Shown: positions 35,797 through 46,540, numbered from the stretch's first letter. The stretch: 64,000 nucleotides of DNA from Rhyacophila brunnea (GCA_022495005.1 JAGYXB010000510.1:248001-312000); one strand, 5' to 3'. Translations and numbers: made by a program. Notes: generated by a model not told the origin, from the letters alone.

Positions 35797-35869
35797 CATT
35801 CTGTGGCGTAATGGTTGTGCGTTCGGTTGATAACCGAACAATCGTTGGTTCGAATCCAATCGAGTGTGT
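35797..35869 (+). repeat. tRNA-like module in the right arm (Ile GAT-like anticodon loop)
   Basis: CATTCTGTGGCGTAATGGTT is followed by a perfect hairpin TTCGG-TTGATAA-CCGAA, giving anticodon position GAT, and by a consensus box B GGTTCGAATCC closed by TTGG and CCAA. The acceptor stem has about two mismatches in seven. Eukaryotic nuclear Ile tRNAs normally use AAT or TAT, so this is more likely a SINE or tRNA relic than a working gene. Confidence 0.5.
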
Positions 35870-36169
35870 TTTTTGTGTGAAAAAATAAATTATGTGTTAC
35901 ATGTCAAACGCCAAAAATACACTCTGATCTGATTTTCCAAATGCGCCTAAAAAGTATAACTTCAAAAAATTTTAATTATGTTTATAAAAACATATATTGT
36001 ATTTAGAATTCAAGAATATAAAATAATATGTAATGTCTTGGAGTTTTCGCCATTACGACGGCTATCCGATGAAACTCGACGCAATTGTTAGCAAGTGAGC
36101 ATAACCATACGCAGTCCATATAGATTGTGTCTTGTCTGGGTATGAAGAGAGATGAAGCGAGATATAGCT

Positions 36170-36425
36170 GGAGTATTGCTGCGGAAGTAATAAGGTGAGG
36201 TGAGGTGTGCGTCTAAAACGGCTGGTGGTTTTCCCACCTACCAGGCGTAGCGTTAAGTTTCACCGACGGGCGTCGTAATTGCTACATCAGTCCCGTGCAA
36301 CGAAGTGTGGCACTAAAATCTTTTCATTCTCACACGTTTATAGCGTCATGGAAGGCGGCTGCGAATGCATATACATGGCGGATAGAGATAGGGTAACTCA
36401 AACCATGGCCATCGTAATAGGTGGA
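36170..36425 (+). mobile_element. 3' region of the Jockey/R1-like LINE, second copy
   Basis: GCTACATCAGTCCCGTGCAA, CGAAGTGTGGCACTAAAATC, TAGCGTCATGGAAGGCGGCT, GCGAATGCATATACATGG and AGATAGGGTAACTCAAACC repeat the trailer found on the minus strand at 21005-21195. The upstream GGTTTTCCCACCTACCAGGC part may be the end of the coding tail, but I cannot recognise protein in it. Confidence 0.55.
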
Positions 36426-36429
36426 GGCT

Positions 36430-37355
36430 CTTAGCACCATAGATTAAGGTGAATAAACAGATGTACTATGTAGTCAGGTCAGCAATTAAGACAGGAAATA
36501 ACACGCCACTGCATTGTTTTTTCTCTGATATCCTACTACTGCCTATGCCATATATAATGCGAAAACTATTACGCTTAGTCCATTATAATATTATTAAAGT
36601 TGGAGTTTGTATTCACGTTACGTTACTGGGTGACTGGTTGCCGATAGACAAGGGCGAGTCATACTAAATAACATCCCGTTTAAAATCGGCTGTGCGATCT
36701 TACTTAGCCCATTGAATCAACAAATTATCTGAGTACTGAGTATAGTCTTAGATTAAATTTAATTATATAGGCGTGTCATTCAAGAGTTTTCTTTGATAAT
36801 TATATTATTATTAAAGGCCGGATCTTTCGAGTCTTTAACCGTCAACCCATAAAAAAACACATTAAAATGGTGGACGAATCCAATATCCTAAGGAGACTTT
36901 TGCCCAAATGATTCTTAGTATGGATTTCTACAATTAGTCAGTTGTTTTTTCTGGCAGCTCAGGTGCGATGATAATTATTGTAATTAAAATAATCGTCTTG
37001 CCAATATTATAATGCGAAGTGTGGCCACTTCAGACGAATTCAAATTCGCAAATCGCCATTAAAAAGATCGCATTACAAAATTGATGTTTTGTTTTATTGC
37101 AGGTAAGTAATGGTAAACCATTTTTATAAACTGCGTGTAGAATATGTTTTTCATAATTAAATATCGAATAGCTTTTGCGTACCTACCATTAATATAAATA
37201 CAAATATTGAAAGATTTTGTCCGCTGACCCGTTTTATGTTCTAAATGTATCATATTGATACCTATTAGTATTACCAAGTGACAATACCGATATCGCAAAA
37301 GTACCTACATATCTTTTATTTTGTTAACTGTTAATTCATGGTGGAACTGCATTGT
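36430..37355. other. Unannotated sequence
   Basis: A 72-codon plus frame (36449-36667) and a 79-codon minus frame (37059-37298) have no motif. No repeats recognised. Confidence 0.35.
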
Positions 37356-37358
37356 ATA

Positions 37359-37575
37359 ATTGTTTAATTTAATAAAACGCAATTTTTTGTAGTACTTGTA
37401 CCACTTTTAATCAATAAATTAGGACCGGTTTCGTCCGCCTCAGAGGGAAATGAGTTCAGCCTTTATGCCTTCAGTTGAAAATGTCCCTCTGAGGCGGACG
37501 AAACCGGTCCTAATTTATTGATTAAAAATGGAATAAGTACTACAAAAAAATGCGTTTTATTAAATTAAACAACAA
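37359..37575. mobile_element. Foldback MITE family M, copy 2 (near-perfect palindrome)
   Basis: Arms of about 90 bases: ATTGTTTAATTTAATAAAAC, TTTTTTGTAGTACTTG, TTTAATCAATAAATTAGGAC and CGGTTTCGTCCGCCTCAGAG with GGA on the left, mirrored on the right. The only unpaired part is a loop of some 35 bases around 37450-37485. It should extrude as a hairpin. The same core occurs at 38.3 kb and, diverged, at 11.6 kb. Confidence 0.8.
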
Positions 37576-38082
37576 TACCTACATATCGATAAAAAGTCAT
37601 ATACTTATTTATTTATTTAGATATTTAAGTATTTTGAGGATGCTCTGCCCAATCTGGTCTATTTGATTATAAACTATTGACATTGAAGAATTTCATCAAA
37701 TTGATCGTAAGAAATTTCCTCTTCAAAATACCAGTGGCGTACGGTCTATAGAATACATATGTAGATGCGAGACATCCCTGGAAATATTCGTTTGAATAAT
37801 TAAAATACCTACTATTATAATATTGTGTATTGCATAAGCCGTAATTGCATTTTTCTAAAAGGTTTGCAGTATAATATTACTTCAGATTTTCACTTATTGA
37901 ATAGGTTTATTATAAATATTACGTATTACGTTAATATATTTAGATTTAGAATATTCCAGAGCTACTAATCCGCAATGCCACACACTAAACTACTCACCGT
38001 GATTAAATTAGTTATAAGACCTTGAGTAGATAAAATGCATGTTACAGACCTACAAACTTATCTGAAGAATGGGATGGGGGAG
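37576..38082. other. Spacer between foldback and duplicated unit N1
   Basis: Contains ACTTCAGATTTTCACTTATT (about 37881-37900), which recurs as ACTTCAGATTTTCACTTAGT at 38264, so part of this spacer belongs to a local duplication. Otherwise AT-rich and non-coding. Confidence 0.5.
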
Positions 38083-38263
38083 CCATTGTTGAAAACTACC
38101 CAATCAAGACTCGTAATTGGACAAAATCTGACATTTTTCAAATTTTGACCAATTTTCAAAATGGCGTCCTATGGTAGTTCGTAGTTCCATTTTTGGCCAT
38201 TCTACAGGTAAGTTTGTAGGTGTGTAACGTTAAAAAAAAGTCCCGCCGTCCCATTTAATACTT
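38083..38263 (+). repeat. Locally duplicated unit N, copy 1
   Basis: GGAGCCATTGTTGAAAACTA, CCCAATCAAGACTCGTAATT, AAAATGGCGTCCTATGGTAG and TCTACAGGTAAGTTTGTAGG, ending AGTCCCGCCGTCCCATTTAA. It matches 38501-38669 at most positions; copy 1 is longer by a small insertion after GACATTTTTC. Both carry a splice-donor-like CAGGTAAG, probably fortuitous. Confidence 0.75.
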
Positions 38264-38300
38264 CAGATTTTCACTTAGTGATTGTATTGCGTTAATATTT

Positions 38301-38500
38301 ATTGTTGTTTAATTAAAAAAACGCATTTTTTTGTAGTACTTATTCCACTTTTAATCAATAAATTAGGACCGGTTTCGTTCGCATCAGAGGGATATTTTCA
38401 ACTGAACAAGGGAAGATTCAGTTGAAAATGTCCCTCTGAGGCGGACGAAACCGGTCCTAATTTATTGATTAAAAGTGGAATATGTACTACAAAAAAAATG
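38301..38500. mobile_element. Foldback MITE family M, copy 3 (right arm cut short)
   Basis: The left arm starts ATTGTTGTTTAATTAAAAAA and contains CAATAAATTAGGACCGGTTT and CGTTCGCATCAGAGGGA. The right arm returns GTCCCTCTGAGGCGGACGAA through GTGGAATATGTACTACAAAA and then passes directly into unit N2 without the outer part of the arm. The loop contains a second hairpin (TTTTCAACTGAA and TTCAGTTGAAAA). Confidence 0.8.
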
Positions 38501-38669
38501 GAGCCATTGTCGAAAACTACCCAATCAAGACTAGTAACTGGACAAAATCTGACATTCGAATGAAATTTTCAAAATGGCGTCCTATGGTAATTCGTAGTTC
38601 CATTTTGGCAATTCTACAGGTAAGTTTGTAGGTGTGTAATGTTAAAAAAAGTCCCGCCATCCCATTTAA
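38501..38669 (+). repeat. Locally duplicated unit N, copy 2
   Basis: Direct duplicate of 38083-38263: GGAGCCATTGTCGAAAACTA, CCCAATCAAGACTAGTAACT, AAAATGGCGTCCTATGGTAA, CTACAGGTAAGTTTGTAGG, AAGTCCCGCCATCCCATTTA. It abuts the truncated foldback, so the right arm of that foldback was lost at this junction. Confidence 0.75.
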
Positions 38670-38674
38670 TTCAT

Positions 38675-41380
38675 TGTACGCTAAAGGCGCGCCGATTAGG
38701 TGGCCATTCGACATAATTAGCATTATATTTAAATGTTGTTATTAAAAAGCAATTATCTGATATATGATTATATTATGTATTTGATTTAAATACTTACATA
38801 TTATAAAGTGTAAAGAACTATTCATCACATAAAACGACTAGTACCTAGAATCTAGATACATATTTCATTAAAACACTTTATATGTACTTTCGTACTTTTT
38901 CCACATTTATTCCATAATGTTGATATTCAACCGATTTTATCCTAATGGACATTTTCAATTGAATAACAGTACAAAATATAGGTAGGTACATATTATTGCA
39001 TAAAAGTCAATTAAGTATAGAGGACGTGGGAGTCGATTGTTTACTTGAACTAACTTGTTGGTGATATTTGTCCTTATTTATTAAATGACTGATTTATATA
39101 CATTAAGAAATAGCGTAACTTCAAAACTGTGAAAAATTTGCTGTGTTTAAAATTCCACATAGGTGTATGTATCAAAAAAGGTTCCCGACCAATGACAAAA
39201 ACTTGAAGACGATTTTATTGCTTTTGTCGCATGATACGTACAAGAAGTCCACAACTTAAAATGAATTATTTTCCATACGATAGTATGTATCATCATCAGC
39301 TGTAGTATATACCAATATTGTATATAAATTTATGTTTACATTTTAGATATAATAGTGCAACCATCTATAATACCGTGGATTTACAAGAATAAAATTACAA
39401 AGCAAAGGATAATCTTTGCAATGTGCTTTAAAACAATATGAACGGCAGGTTTACATAGGTCGTAAGTGCATTTGCTAGTCACGCAACCTTCGCTATCGAG
39501 GCTTGATAATTATATATTATATACTTACACAATATTATATATGTGACATATTATAATATTTATTAATATTATATTTCATCCATTGTTGTTATTTTTAAGT
39601 TAATAAGTCAAAAGAATAATATCAACTAATATTTAATAACAATAAACAAAAATGCAAAATGTACAAAGTGTTTAAAAGTACCTTATATACCTTCTAGAGG
39701 AAAGTGGTATAATGGTCCCTATATCTAACGGGTACGAGTGGCAAAAATATTAATCAATAAATTCTAATTGATTTATGTTTTGTACTAGGTATTCTATTAG
39801 TCATTATTTACGACCGGGTTATGCCTTCTGGCTTCTTCGTGCACTATGCGCATCACCGATCGTAAATGCACATTGACATAATAAAAGATTGTTAAAACCT
39901 TCTTACCTATTAGTAAAGGATCAAGTAAAAAACAAATTTTGATTATCTGAAGTGTTTGTGAAACCCGTAATGAATATATTACATATTATTAATACATTCA
40001 ATAGGTAAGCCCGTTAAAACGTCATTTCCCGTAAACAATGGAACCAGCTAATGTGAAATATCACGAAATATACCTACTCACTAAATAAAAACAAATAAAC
40101 AATTTTAAGCTATAATCCATAATCGTCAAAACTGAGTGATCTCGGATTTTAAGAAAATACGTAGATCAGTTAACAAACGCGCAGGTTAAGTTTTTTTTGT
40201 TTTTTCTACCACATTACTATAACATCAAATTATAGTTTCATGTGTGAACTCCCAGATTGGATAAAGCAATGAACTATTAGAACCAAGGTCAACTTGTTAA
40301 GGCAAATGGTAGGCACTGCAACTGTGTTATACCTATTTATATCTAATATTTTCTTGATAAAATAATTTATTAGCAATGGTATTAGGTACTATATATACAC
40401 AATGTATCAATGTCGACTAATTATGATTGTATCATTTTGATAACTTCCGATATAAATAATTATATCGGGTTTATATATTTCATTGAAATAATACTATGAT
40501 ATATAATTTATAGTATTAGGGAGTAGCAATTAACAGAAAACGCATGTACTTACATATTTTGCATGATGAATATAAAGTGTTTGAAAATGGCCTATAAAAT
40601 GTCAAAAAAAACATTACAACATCAGTACCTATATATTAAAATTGAATATCTCAATATGTCCAACCACTTGCTTGAAACACAAAAGTACGATTTGAAGTAT
40701 CTTTCGTACGAAACTTTTTCTAAAGGGTTTCATTAACCACGTAGGTCCGATATTCCCCATTTTACCTATCCATAAATCCATATAATATAATAATATGTTT
40801 TCATATTATATATTTTCGTAGTATCAACATAATATACGAAATCATTCAGATTTGGTACGATTTTAATAATACACTAGCTGTCAGGTCCTTCTCATTATGA
40901 GAGCAAGTGTGATTTGTTATTTGATAGTGAAAATAAAAGTAGTTTAGTAGAAATTTTAAACTTTGATTTCAATAATAGGTATATAAAAAGTGGAATATTA
41001 TTAAATATTATAGATATTACTATTAACAACTAATTCTTCCACTCCATACGTAAGCGCTTCATTAATTTCTCTAAATAGTATAGTATATCTACTAATAGCA
41101 GCGTTTCTATATAATTAAGTATCGATAAAGTCTCTTGCACATATTATCAATATCATTTATTTCATATTTCATTGTACCTACTACATCGTACAACTTAATT
41201 TTCTGAAAAACATAGGTTCCATAAATTATTAACGCATTTTTTAATTAAAAAATGTTGTAATATTCGAGTCCGTCCCAAAAAAAAAAGGACTCCAGATGTC
41301 CGGTGTCTAATTATTATCATTGCCGACGTCGGAATATTATAATATAACGGTGTACCATGTATATTTTAGTTCTGAATGTA
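38675..41380. other. Unannotated AT-rich sequence
   Basis: About 2.7 kb without a recognised element. A small hairpin (TTTACGACCGGG and CCGATCGTAAATG) lies at 39805-39875. A weak scrap of the family M core (CGATTTTATCCTAATGGACA) lies near 38931. No useful frame. Confidence 0.4.
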
Positions 41381-41762
41381 TTAAGGCTATACCTCAGTTG
41401 AGGCATGGTCTAAAAAGATCGTGGCTAGGCGATGTGCGGATTACGGGTCGCGGGTGCAATTGACGCATGCCAAACTAAATATAATTTGTCATATAAATCC
41501 AACATGCGTTCATTTAATATTCTGTTTATTGTTCTCTGAGTAACAATAATAATATATTCATTTACATGTTTTCTTTTCCATCTAAATGTGTAACGTTTTT
41601 AGTCATCTTTACACGATTTAAAAATTAATACCCCCGTCGCCATCACGAAACAAATTGACGTGTTCCCAGCTCGACGTTATGTCTCCAAATGCCAGCGAGT
41701 TCAAAATTTCGTCGCGCCTATAGTTGAAAATTATTTGCCATTTTACTGATGTACCGTCTTAA
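41381..41762 (+). mobile_element. TTAA-flanked MITE family B, copy 4
   Basis: Body 41385-41758 with TTAA at 41381-41384 and 41759-41762. It begins GGCTATACCTCAGTTGAGGC and carries TGGTCTAAAAAGATCGTGGC, GATTACGGGTCGCGGGTGCA, ACCCCCGTCGCCATCACGAA with ACAAATTGACGTGTTC-like sequence, and TTGAAAATTATTTGCC, ending TACTGATGTACCGTC. It is the most complete copy. Confidence 0.8.
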
Positions 41763-41764
41763 TA

Positions 41765-42415
41765 TCATATACACGATGTTTACGAGGCATGTAAGATTTC
41801 AGATCGGTAATTCCATTTATTAAAAAAATATTTCCTCCACCGCCAGCCACTTCTACAATAAATAATTTATGCCGACAGTGCCCCAGGAGGAGCTTCTCCA
41901 GACCCTGTTTGCGAATGTTTGCTACTATAATACAGGGTACGAAATAAACGTATACATTATTATTACCCCGACTGTACACACGCTTTCTTCCAATAAAACC
42001 TCCATTACATGACGAAAATAATGGTTTTTCTCAATGCTATTGCTGTTTTTATTACTCTGCTATATAAATCTCGTGATTAACTACGAGTATGTAATATTGA
42101 TACACTTCAACACGACTGACTGCACAACCCTAAAGTATAATAATAAGAGATAGTAATATAGAAATCTTTTTTTTTCAAACTACTAATTACTAACCAAAAA
42201 ATCTTTCGGAAACTAGCGTTGAATCTTTTCCTTGCTACATAGCTGAAACGATTGGTTCGTCTACAACTGTAGTATGTATACCTACAACTTATTTGACAAA
42301 ATGGCCAATTTATCTATTTTACGATTTGTTCACGGGTAAAAATGGTTAGAGTATAATATGCTTCATAAGTTTGCACTCCGGCTGATGAAAATGACGTAAA
42401 ACATTCTAAAAATAT
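41765..42415. other. Unannotated sequence
   Basis: A 78-codon minus frame (41743-41979) starts inside the MITE edge and has no motif. Nothing else recognised. Confidence 0.4.
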
Positions 42416-42417
42416 AT

Positions 42418-42790
42418 GTTTTACACAATGCCATTATTAATGGACAACGCACTCAATACAGTAGCTAGCAATTAAATTCACGCACAGCGACATTCGCACA
42501 TGTATAGGTAGACGTCACGCAGTTTCCATTATGCGATACCACGCATCGGGAATTTATAGCAATATCACCTTTATTGTAATGGCGTTAGAATAGTGTTTCT
42601 AATGTTCATTTGAGCGAACCCGTTCGAGCCGAACCGTTCGGCAGACCCGACTAAAAGCATCGGGGATTTATAGCAATATCACCTTTATCGTAATGGCGTT
42701 AGAGCAGATTATGCCATTCGGCAGACCCGACAAAAAAGTGTCATTTTTATTCCCAGATAATTCGTCCATATTAATGTCATTGGTTTTACA
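42418..42790 (+). mobile_element. MITE family D, copy 2, with 8-bp duplication
   Basis: Body 42426-42782, flanked exactly by GTTTTACA at 42418-42425 and 42783-42790. The left end CAATGCCATTATTAATGGAC and the right end, read back, CAATGACATTAATATGGACG form the terminal inverted repeat. Inside, the tandemly doubled unit with GCAATATCACCTTTATTGTA and CGGCAGACCCGAC is conserved with copy 1. Non-coding; hAT-like from the duplication length. Confidence 0.85.
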
Positions 42791-42799
42791 TATATTATC

Positions 42800-43025
42800 T
42801 ATTTATTTATTTATTACTAGATATATTAATACAAGTCAAAATAATTTGATCTAATTTTATGCGAGGTAATCAGGGAAAGAGGAGAATCAGTGTAGTAAAA
42901 AGTGCAAAAAAAGTGCATAGTTCTCTTTTTTCTTTCGACCATGTCCGATCCAACAGTTATAAAACGTATAGTCTAAACATGTTGAAAAATAATGATATAT
43001 AAACTAGGCATACATTTTATTATCT
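42800..43025. other. Unannotated AT-rich sequence
   Basis: Opens with a TATTTATTTATTTATT simple repeat. No element recognised. Confidence 0.5.
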
Positions 43026-43029
43026 AAAA

Positions 43030-43140
43030 TTTAATAGTTATTTATTTATTTAAAAAAGACACGTTGAGCACATAACAAATTATTAATTTAAGACGTCCAC
43101 AACATGACATTTAGAATATAAAGTACAAGTAAATCAACTA
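43030..43140 (-). mobile_element. LINE 3' end, family H (cut by family F)
   Basis: Plus-strand landmarks: TTATTTATTTAAAAAAGACA, CGTTGAGCACATAACAAATT, ATTAATTTAAGACGTCCACA and ACATGACATTTAGAATATAA. On the minus strand this is the 3' trailer plus the TAAA-type tail of 13715-13930. Similarity to the 49.2 kb copy continues to about 43140 and stops exactly where family F begins. Confidence 0.65.
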
Positions 43141-43590
43141 TAGTGCAGGATCCCATAGACTTTTCGTATACATAATATACGGAACGCATTCTGACAATTG
43201 GAATAGGTTTTAGGGGTCACAAAGATATATAAAGTCGATGTTCCCAGGCGATATTAGTGGTAAATTTGTTTTATTGAGGTTTTAATTTTTTTTCTTATAA
43301 CCCACCAAAAATTGTTCTGAGTTCTTCAATAAAACCAAGACCGAATAAGGGATTGATTGAAAATGTAATAATTGTACCATGCCATCGGCATGATCGTAGA
43401 CCGGTTTGTCCCATTTGAAAAAATAAAAATAGCGGGTAGTGCAATGTGTTCAAAATTATCGATTCTTAGGATCCTCCTTGGTTTAAATTATTTTATTTAG
43501 TAGCATTTTTGTATAGAATCACCCAGATTGGTTTCTTTACTATATATATGCATATGAAATTAGTTTTAGTATTATGGTTAATCCAGAAAC
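43141..43590 (+). repeat. Interspersed repeat family F, copy 1
   Basis: About 450 bases, reappearing in reverse at 62602-63051 with only scattered differences. Landmarks: TAGTGCAGGATCCCATAGAC, GGAATAGGTTTTAGGGGTCA, CACCAAAAATTGTTCTGAGT, TACCATGCCATCGGCATGAT, GATTCTTAGGATCCTCCTTG and TTAGTATTATGGTTAATCCA. No open frame is shared. I could not find terminal inverted repeats or target duplications, so the class is unknown. Confidence 0.75.
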
Positions 43591-43594
43591 AGCG

Positions 43595-45620
43595 TAGGTT
43601 GCATAATATATAGGTAGGTGAATAAATGAAATAACGATAACCACTAACCACACTCACATTTATTAAAAAAAGAAACAACAAGTCAAGTGTTCAAACTGCT
43701 TTAGGTATCATGATTACAGTTTTTACAAACACTACTTATACATTAATTTGCACAATGATATACATGTCAAAGCCGATTTCTTATAACTATATGCTAATGT
43801 ACGGCAGTTAGAATTACATTTGCATGGTTTAACAAAATAATTTGGCAGAGGTTCATTCGTCATTTTGTCTTGGATACAAATTATTTTCTTATAATTGTTA
43901 GAAGTTGTAGGAAATCAATAGGCTCAATAGTGGATCAGATGAGCTTTTCCATAAATAAACTTGTGCTGAAGTGAGATTTCTGATACTGCATACTGGGCAC
44001 TGGAAGCAAGCGTTTTAATGTCAGGTTTAATGTTATATACGAGAATGTAGGACGGTACTTGAGAAATAAAACAATAGGAGCATTCTTGGCATTATAGTGA
44101 TATGTTGGCATCAGATATTATAGATTAATGTGTGCTTAGGCATGTAGCATCGGATTGATGATTATCGGGGATTTCACTCTCTGGCATTACCTAATTCTAA
44201 TTATTAATCATCGTAGGTTATTAGATTAATTAACCATTTTTTGTCAATTTTGAAATGATGTTCTGAGAAAACGTGGTGTGATTATTACATGTGTACACAT
44301 TTTTTCAATTTTTGCACTTTCTTAAGGGCAATGCTTGCTCGCAAATGTAACTACTTCCAAACAGACTTACATAAAGCGCAGCCTTCTTGCGTAGGGATTT
44401 TCATCAACACTTCGTAATTTTAAGCCGTATGTGCATCAAGGTGTATAGTATTTCGGACCTGTTTATGTTTGCAACTACACTTACTATGTATAGAAGCCAC
44501 TCGAAAAATAAATACTGTATTTGATTTTATTCGAGAAAAGCTTTAGATGCCAGTTTGTGCGTTTCTGGATCGTTTGTTTCGTTTCGTTTGAGGTGTGTAT
44601 TTCGTTCACATTCAATCGGTCAGCCGGTAAATTTGATATATATTTCTTTTGAATGACGTAACATTTGTGGCGTAACAGAGTTGATCTATAAGTTAATCAG
44701 TGATTGGATAATATTATGAAATAGGCGTATCCGATTTCTAACGATATAGGCAAAGGGACAGCATGGATTTAGGGGGATAACCGTGGCGGCAGTATATTTT
44801 CCCTGTTTTAATGCATGACCTTACTTCATGTATAATATACATTATGTATAATATGTACAGTATCTGTATAATAAGATAATGATCGAACACCTTTATCTTC
44901 AAATAATTGTCCCATCTCAAAAAAATCAATCGGTTTAAATGCTTTTCTGTCTAGTGAATCGGACAATTTTTCTTCGTACACGATCATATTATGTGTCCAC
45001 CTGAGATCAAACACCAACGTCCCCTTTGTTCCTAGTCCTCAATTTTGTATAGTGAATATCCCAAATAGGATATAATGGAGTCATTCAAAGTGATCAAACC
45101 TACTGGAGTCGTTTGAATGGTATTATCGATTCACCGGATTAAGAGCCTCACGATGCTTTGCTCGCTCATCTGTAAATCTGTCGAACTACGTATTACCCGG
45201 CTAAATATACCAGCACATTATCAGCTAAATTGGGTTTATATTATGGCCTATCCCAATACTTTTATGTTTTATAGCTAGAGGCGAGGGAGTAGAACTTTAC
45301 AAGCCTACTATTACAATTCTCATGATAGGACGATCGTAATATAATGGGTTTTATAGATATTGAAATTTATAAGTTTGTTGTTATGATATGCAGATAATGT
45401 TAATACTGAATTGATATAGTGTTATTAGGTTGGTCTGAAGGATTTAGACTAATAATTATACAAGGAGTTGTATACAATATGTAGCAATCATACCATTCAG
45501 CATTACATGGGTGACACACTTTAATATACATTTATTATGTTTTGTTGTCAAAATACTACACTCTATGTACGCTCTGTTTTTTTGATTTTTACGAATTACA
45601 GCTCTCTGTTTTCAATATAC
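43595..45620. other. Unannotated AT-rich sequence
   Basis: Short frames only (43493-43681, 44738-44929 and 44826-45017, all minus), with no motif. No shared repeat recognised. Confidence 0.4.
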
Positions 45621-45628
45621 TCAGGGTC

Positions 45629-45725
45629 AAAGCACACTGCGAGTGGCCGTAGGTAGTGCGCAAAGCAAGTGCCAATTAGGCTTAGTGCGCGCATTGCGTG
45701 GCTTCTTGCAGTGTACTCCGCCACT
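45629..45725. repeat. Short GC-richer foldback
   Basis: CAAAGCACACTGCGAGTGGC then GTAGTGCGC on the left pair with the right end read back, GTACACTGCAAGAAGCCACG then CGCGCACTAA. The match is imperfect over about 35 bases. It could be a very small MITE. No duplication was identified. Confidence 0.4.
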
Positions 45726-45881
45726 AAAGGTAAATTAATTTTGAAAGATATTATACTACATCTATACTTAACTAATTTTCTACAAAATCTTACATATATC
45801 CACTATGCAGATATGAGGTAGAGATACAATATAACATAATAATTAATACTGGATTAATCAGAAAAAGGTATTATTTGTCCA

Positions 45882-46193
45882 GCGCATCTATTCTATACAA
45901 AAGACTGTTATAAGCCGCTGTCGGCAGCTATCGAGGATAGTTTTCATTTTTTGTATCGAATTATTAGCACTTATTGTAATAATTACAATAAGTTATTTGT
46001 AATTGTTACAATAAGTGCTATGTTTTAAGCACCTCTCTTGACTGTGATCGAGATAGACCGTTTTGACCGTTTAGACGGCTTACTTATTGTAATTGTTACA
46101 ATAAGTGCAAATACTTCGATACAAAAAATGAATTACTATCTTCGATAGCTGCCGTTAGCTGCCTATAGCAGTCTTGTGTATAGAATAGATGCG
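45882..46193. mobile_element. Foldback element family E
   Basis: The left arm (GCGCATCTATTCTATACAAA, CGGCAGCTATCGAGGATAGT, TTTTTGTATCGAATTATTAG, CACTTATTGTAATAATTACA) is mirrored by the right arm, which reads back ACGCATCTATTCTATACACA, GGCAGCTATCGAAGATAGTA and GCACTTATTGTAACAATTAC. The arms are about 130 bases around a 60-base centre. Inside each arm the ACTTATTGTAA/TTACAATAAGT palindrome is itself self-complementary. One arm also occurs alone at 3610-3710. Confidence 0.7.
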
Positions 46194-46199
46194 TAGTTG

Positions 46200-46538
46200 T
46201 GGTTATTTTAAATGATACTATATTACTATGTCATTTATCACCGACTTGCAAACAGTAGGTATATTATGTTGTTGAAAATAATCGCCTAAAGACCAAAATA
46301 ATGTTAAATCATTGTTTAATTACGTATTCATTATTCTCTCTGTCCTTATTTTATTAAAAGCGTAATAGATAATTACGGCCTTTAAAATATTCAAACTTTA
46401 CTTCCGCATTTCGAAAGTTGGTCTCAAGATGCCGCGGAAGCTGATTTCAAAATTCTGAAAGTTTCCATTGTTTGCTTTCAAATTTTAAGACAGAATTTAT
46501 ATAATATTGTATATTGAATTCGATATTATAATACCTAC
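46200..46538. other. Unannotated AT-rich sequence
   Basis: No recognised feature between the foldback and family A. The minus frame 46447-46698 runs into family A and is not conserved. Confidence 0.4.
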
Positions 46539-46540
46539 TT

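Larger units (their letters stand above)
34436..35968. mobile_element. 1.53-kb inverted-repeat element carrying two tRNA-like modules
   Basis: The left arm 34436-34992 and right arm 35420-35968 are inverted copies with scattered differences. Paired landmarks include TTTTTGAAGTTATAC with GTATAACTTCAAAAA, CGTTCCAATAAGCGGTCCTT with AAGGACCGCTTATTGGAACA, and GTCGGCCATTTGCAATTCCT with AGGAATTGCAAATGGCCGAC. The unpaired middle of about 430 bases has no long frame. I see no matching target duplication. It could be a foldback transposon, or two inverted insertions of one repeat. Confidence 0.75.

Noticed and set aside
35797..35869. Functional tRNA-Ile(GAT) gene
   Set aside because: The anticodon hairpin and box B are good, but the acceptor stem has mismatches, the module lies in a repeat arm with a mirrored copy, and GAT is not the usual nuclear Ile anticodon.
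38200..38220. Splice donor CAGGTAAG in duplicated unit N as evidence of exons
   Set aside because: Present in both duplicates but without an upstream open frame or acceptor; most likely fortuitous.
37359..38669. CRISPR-like array
   Set aside because: Repeats are long palindromic transposon copies with irregular spacing in a eukaryotic context, not short regular repeats with spacers.
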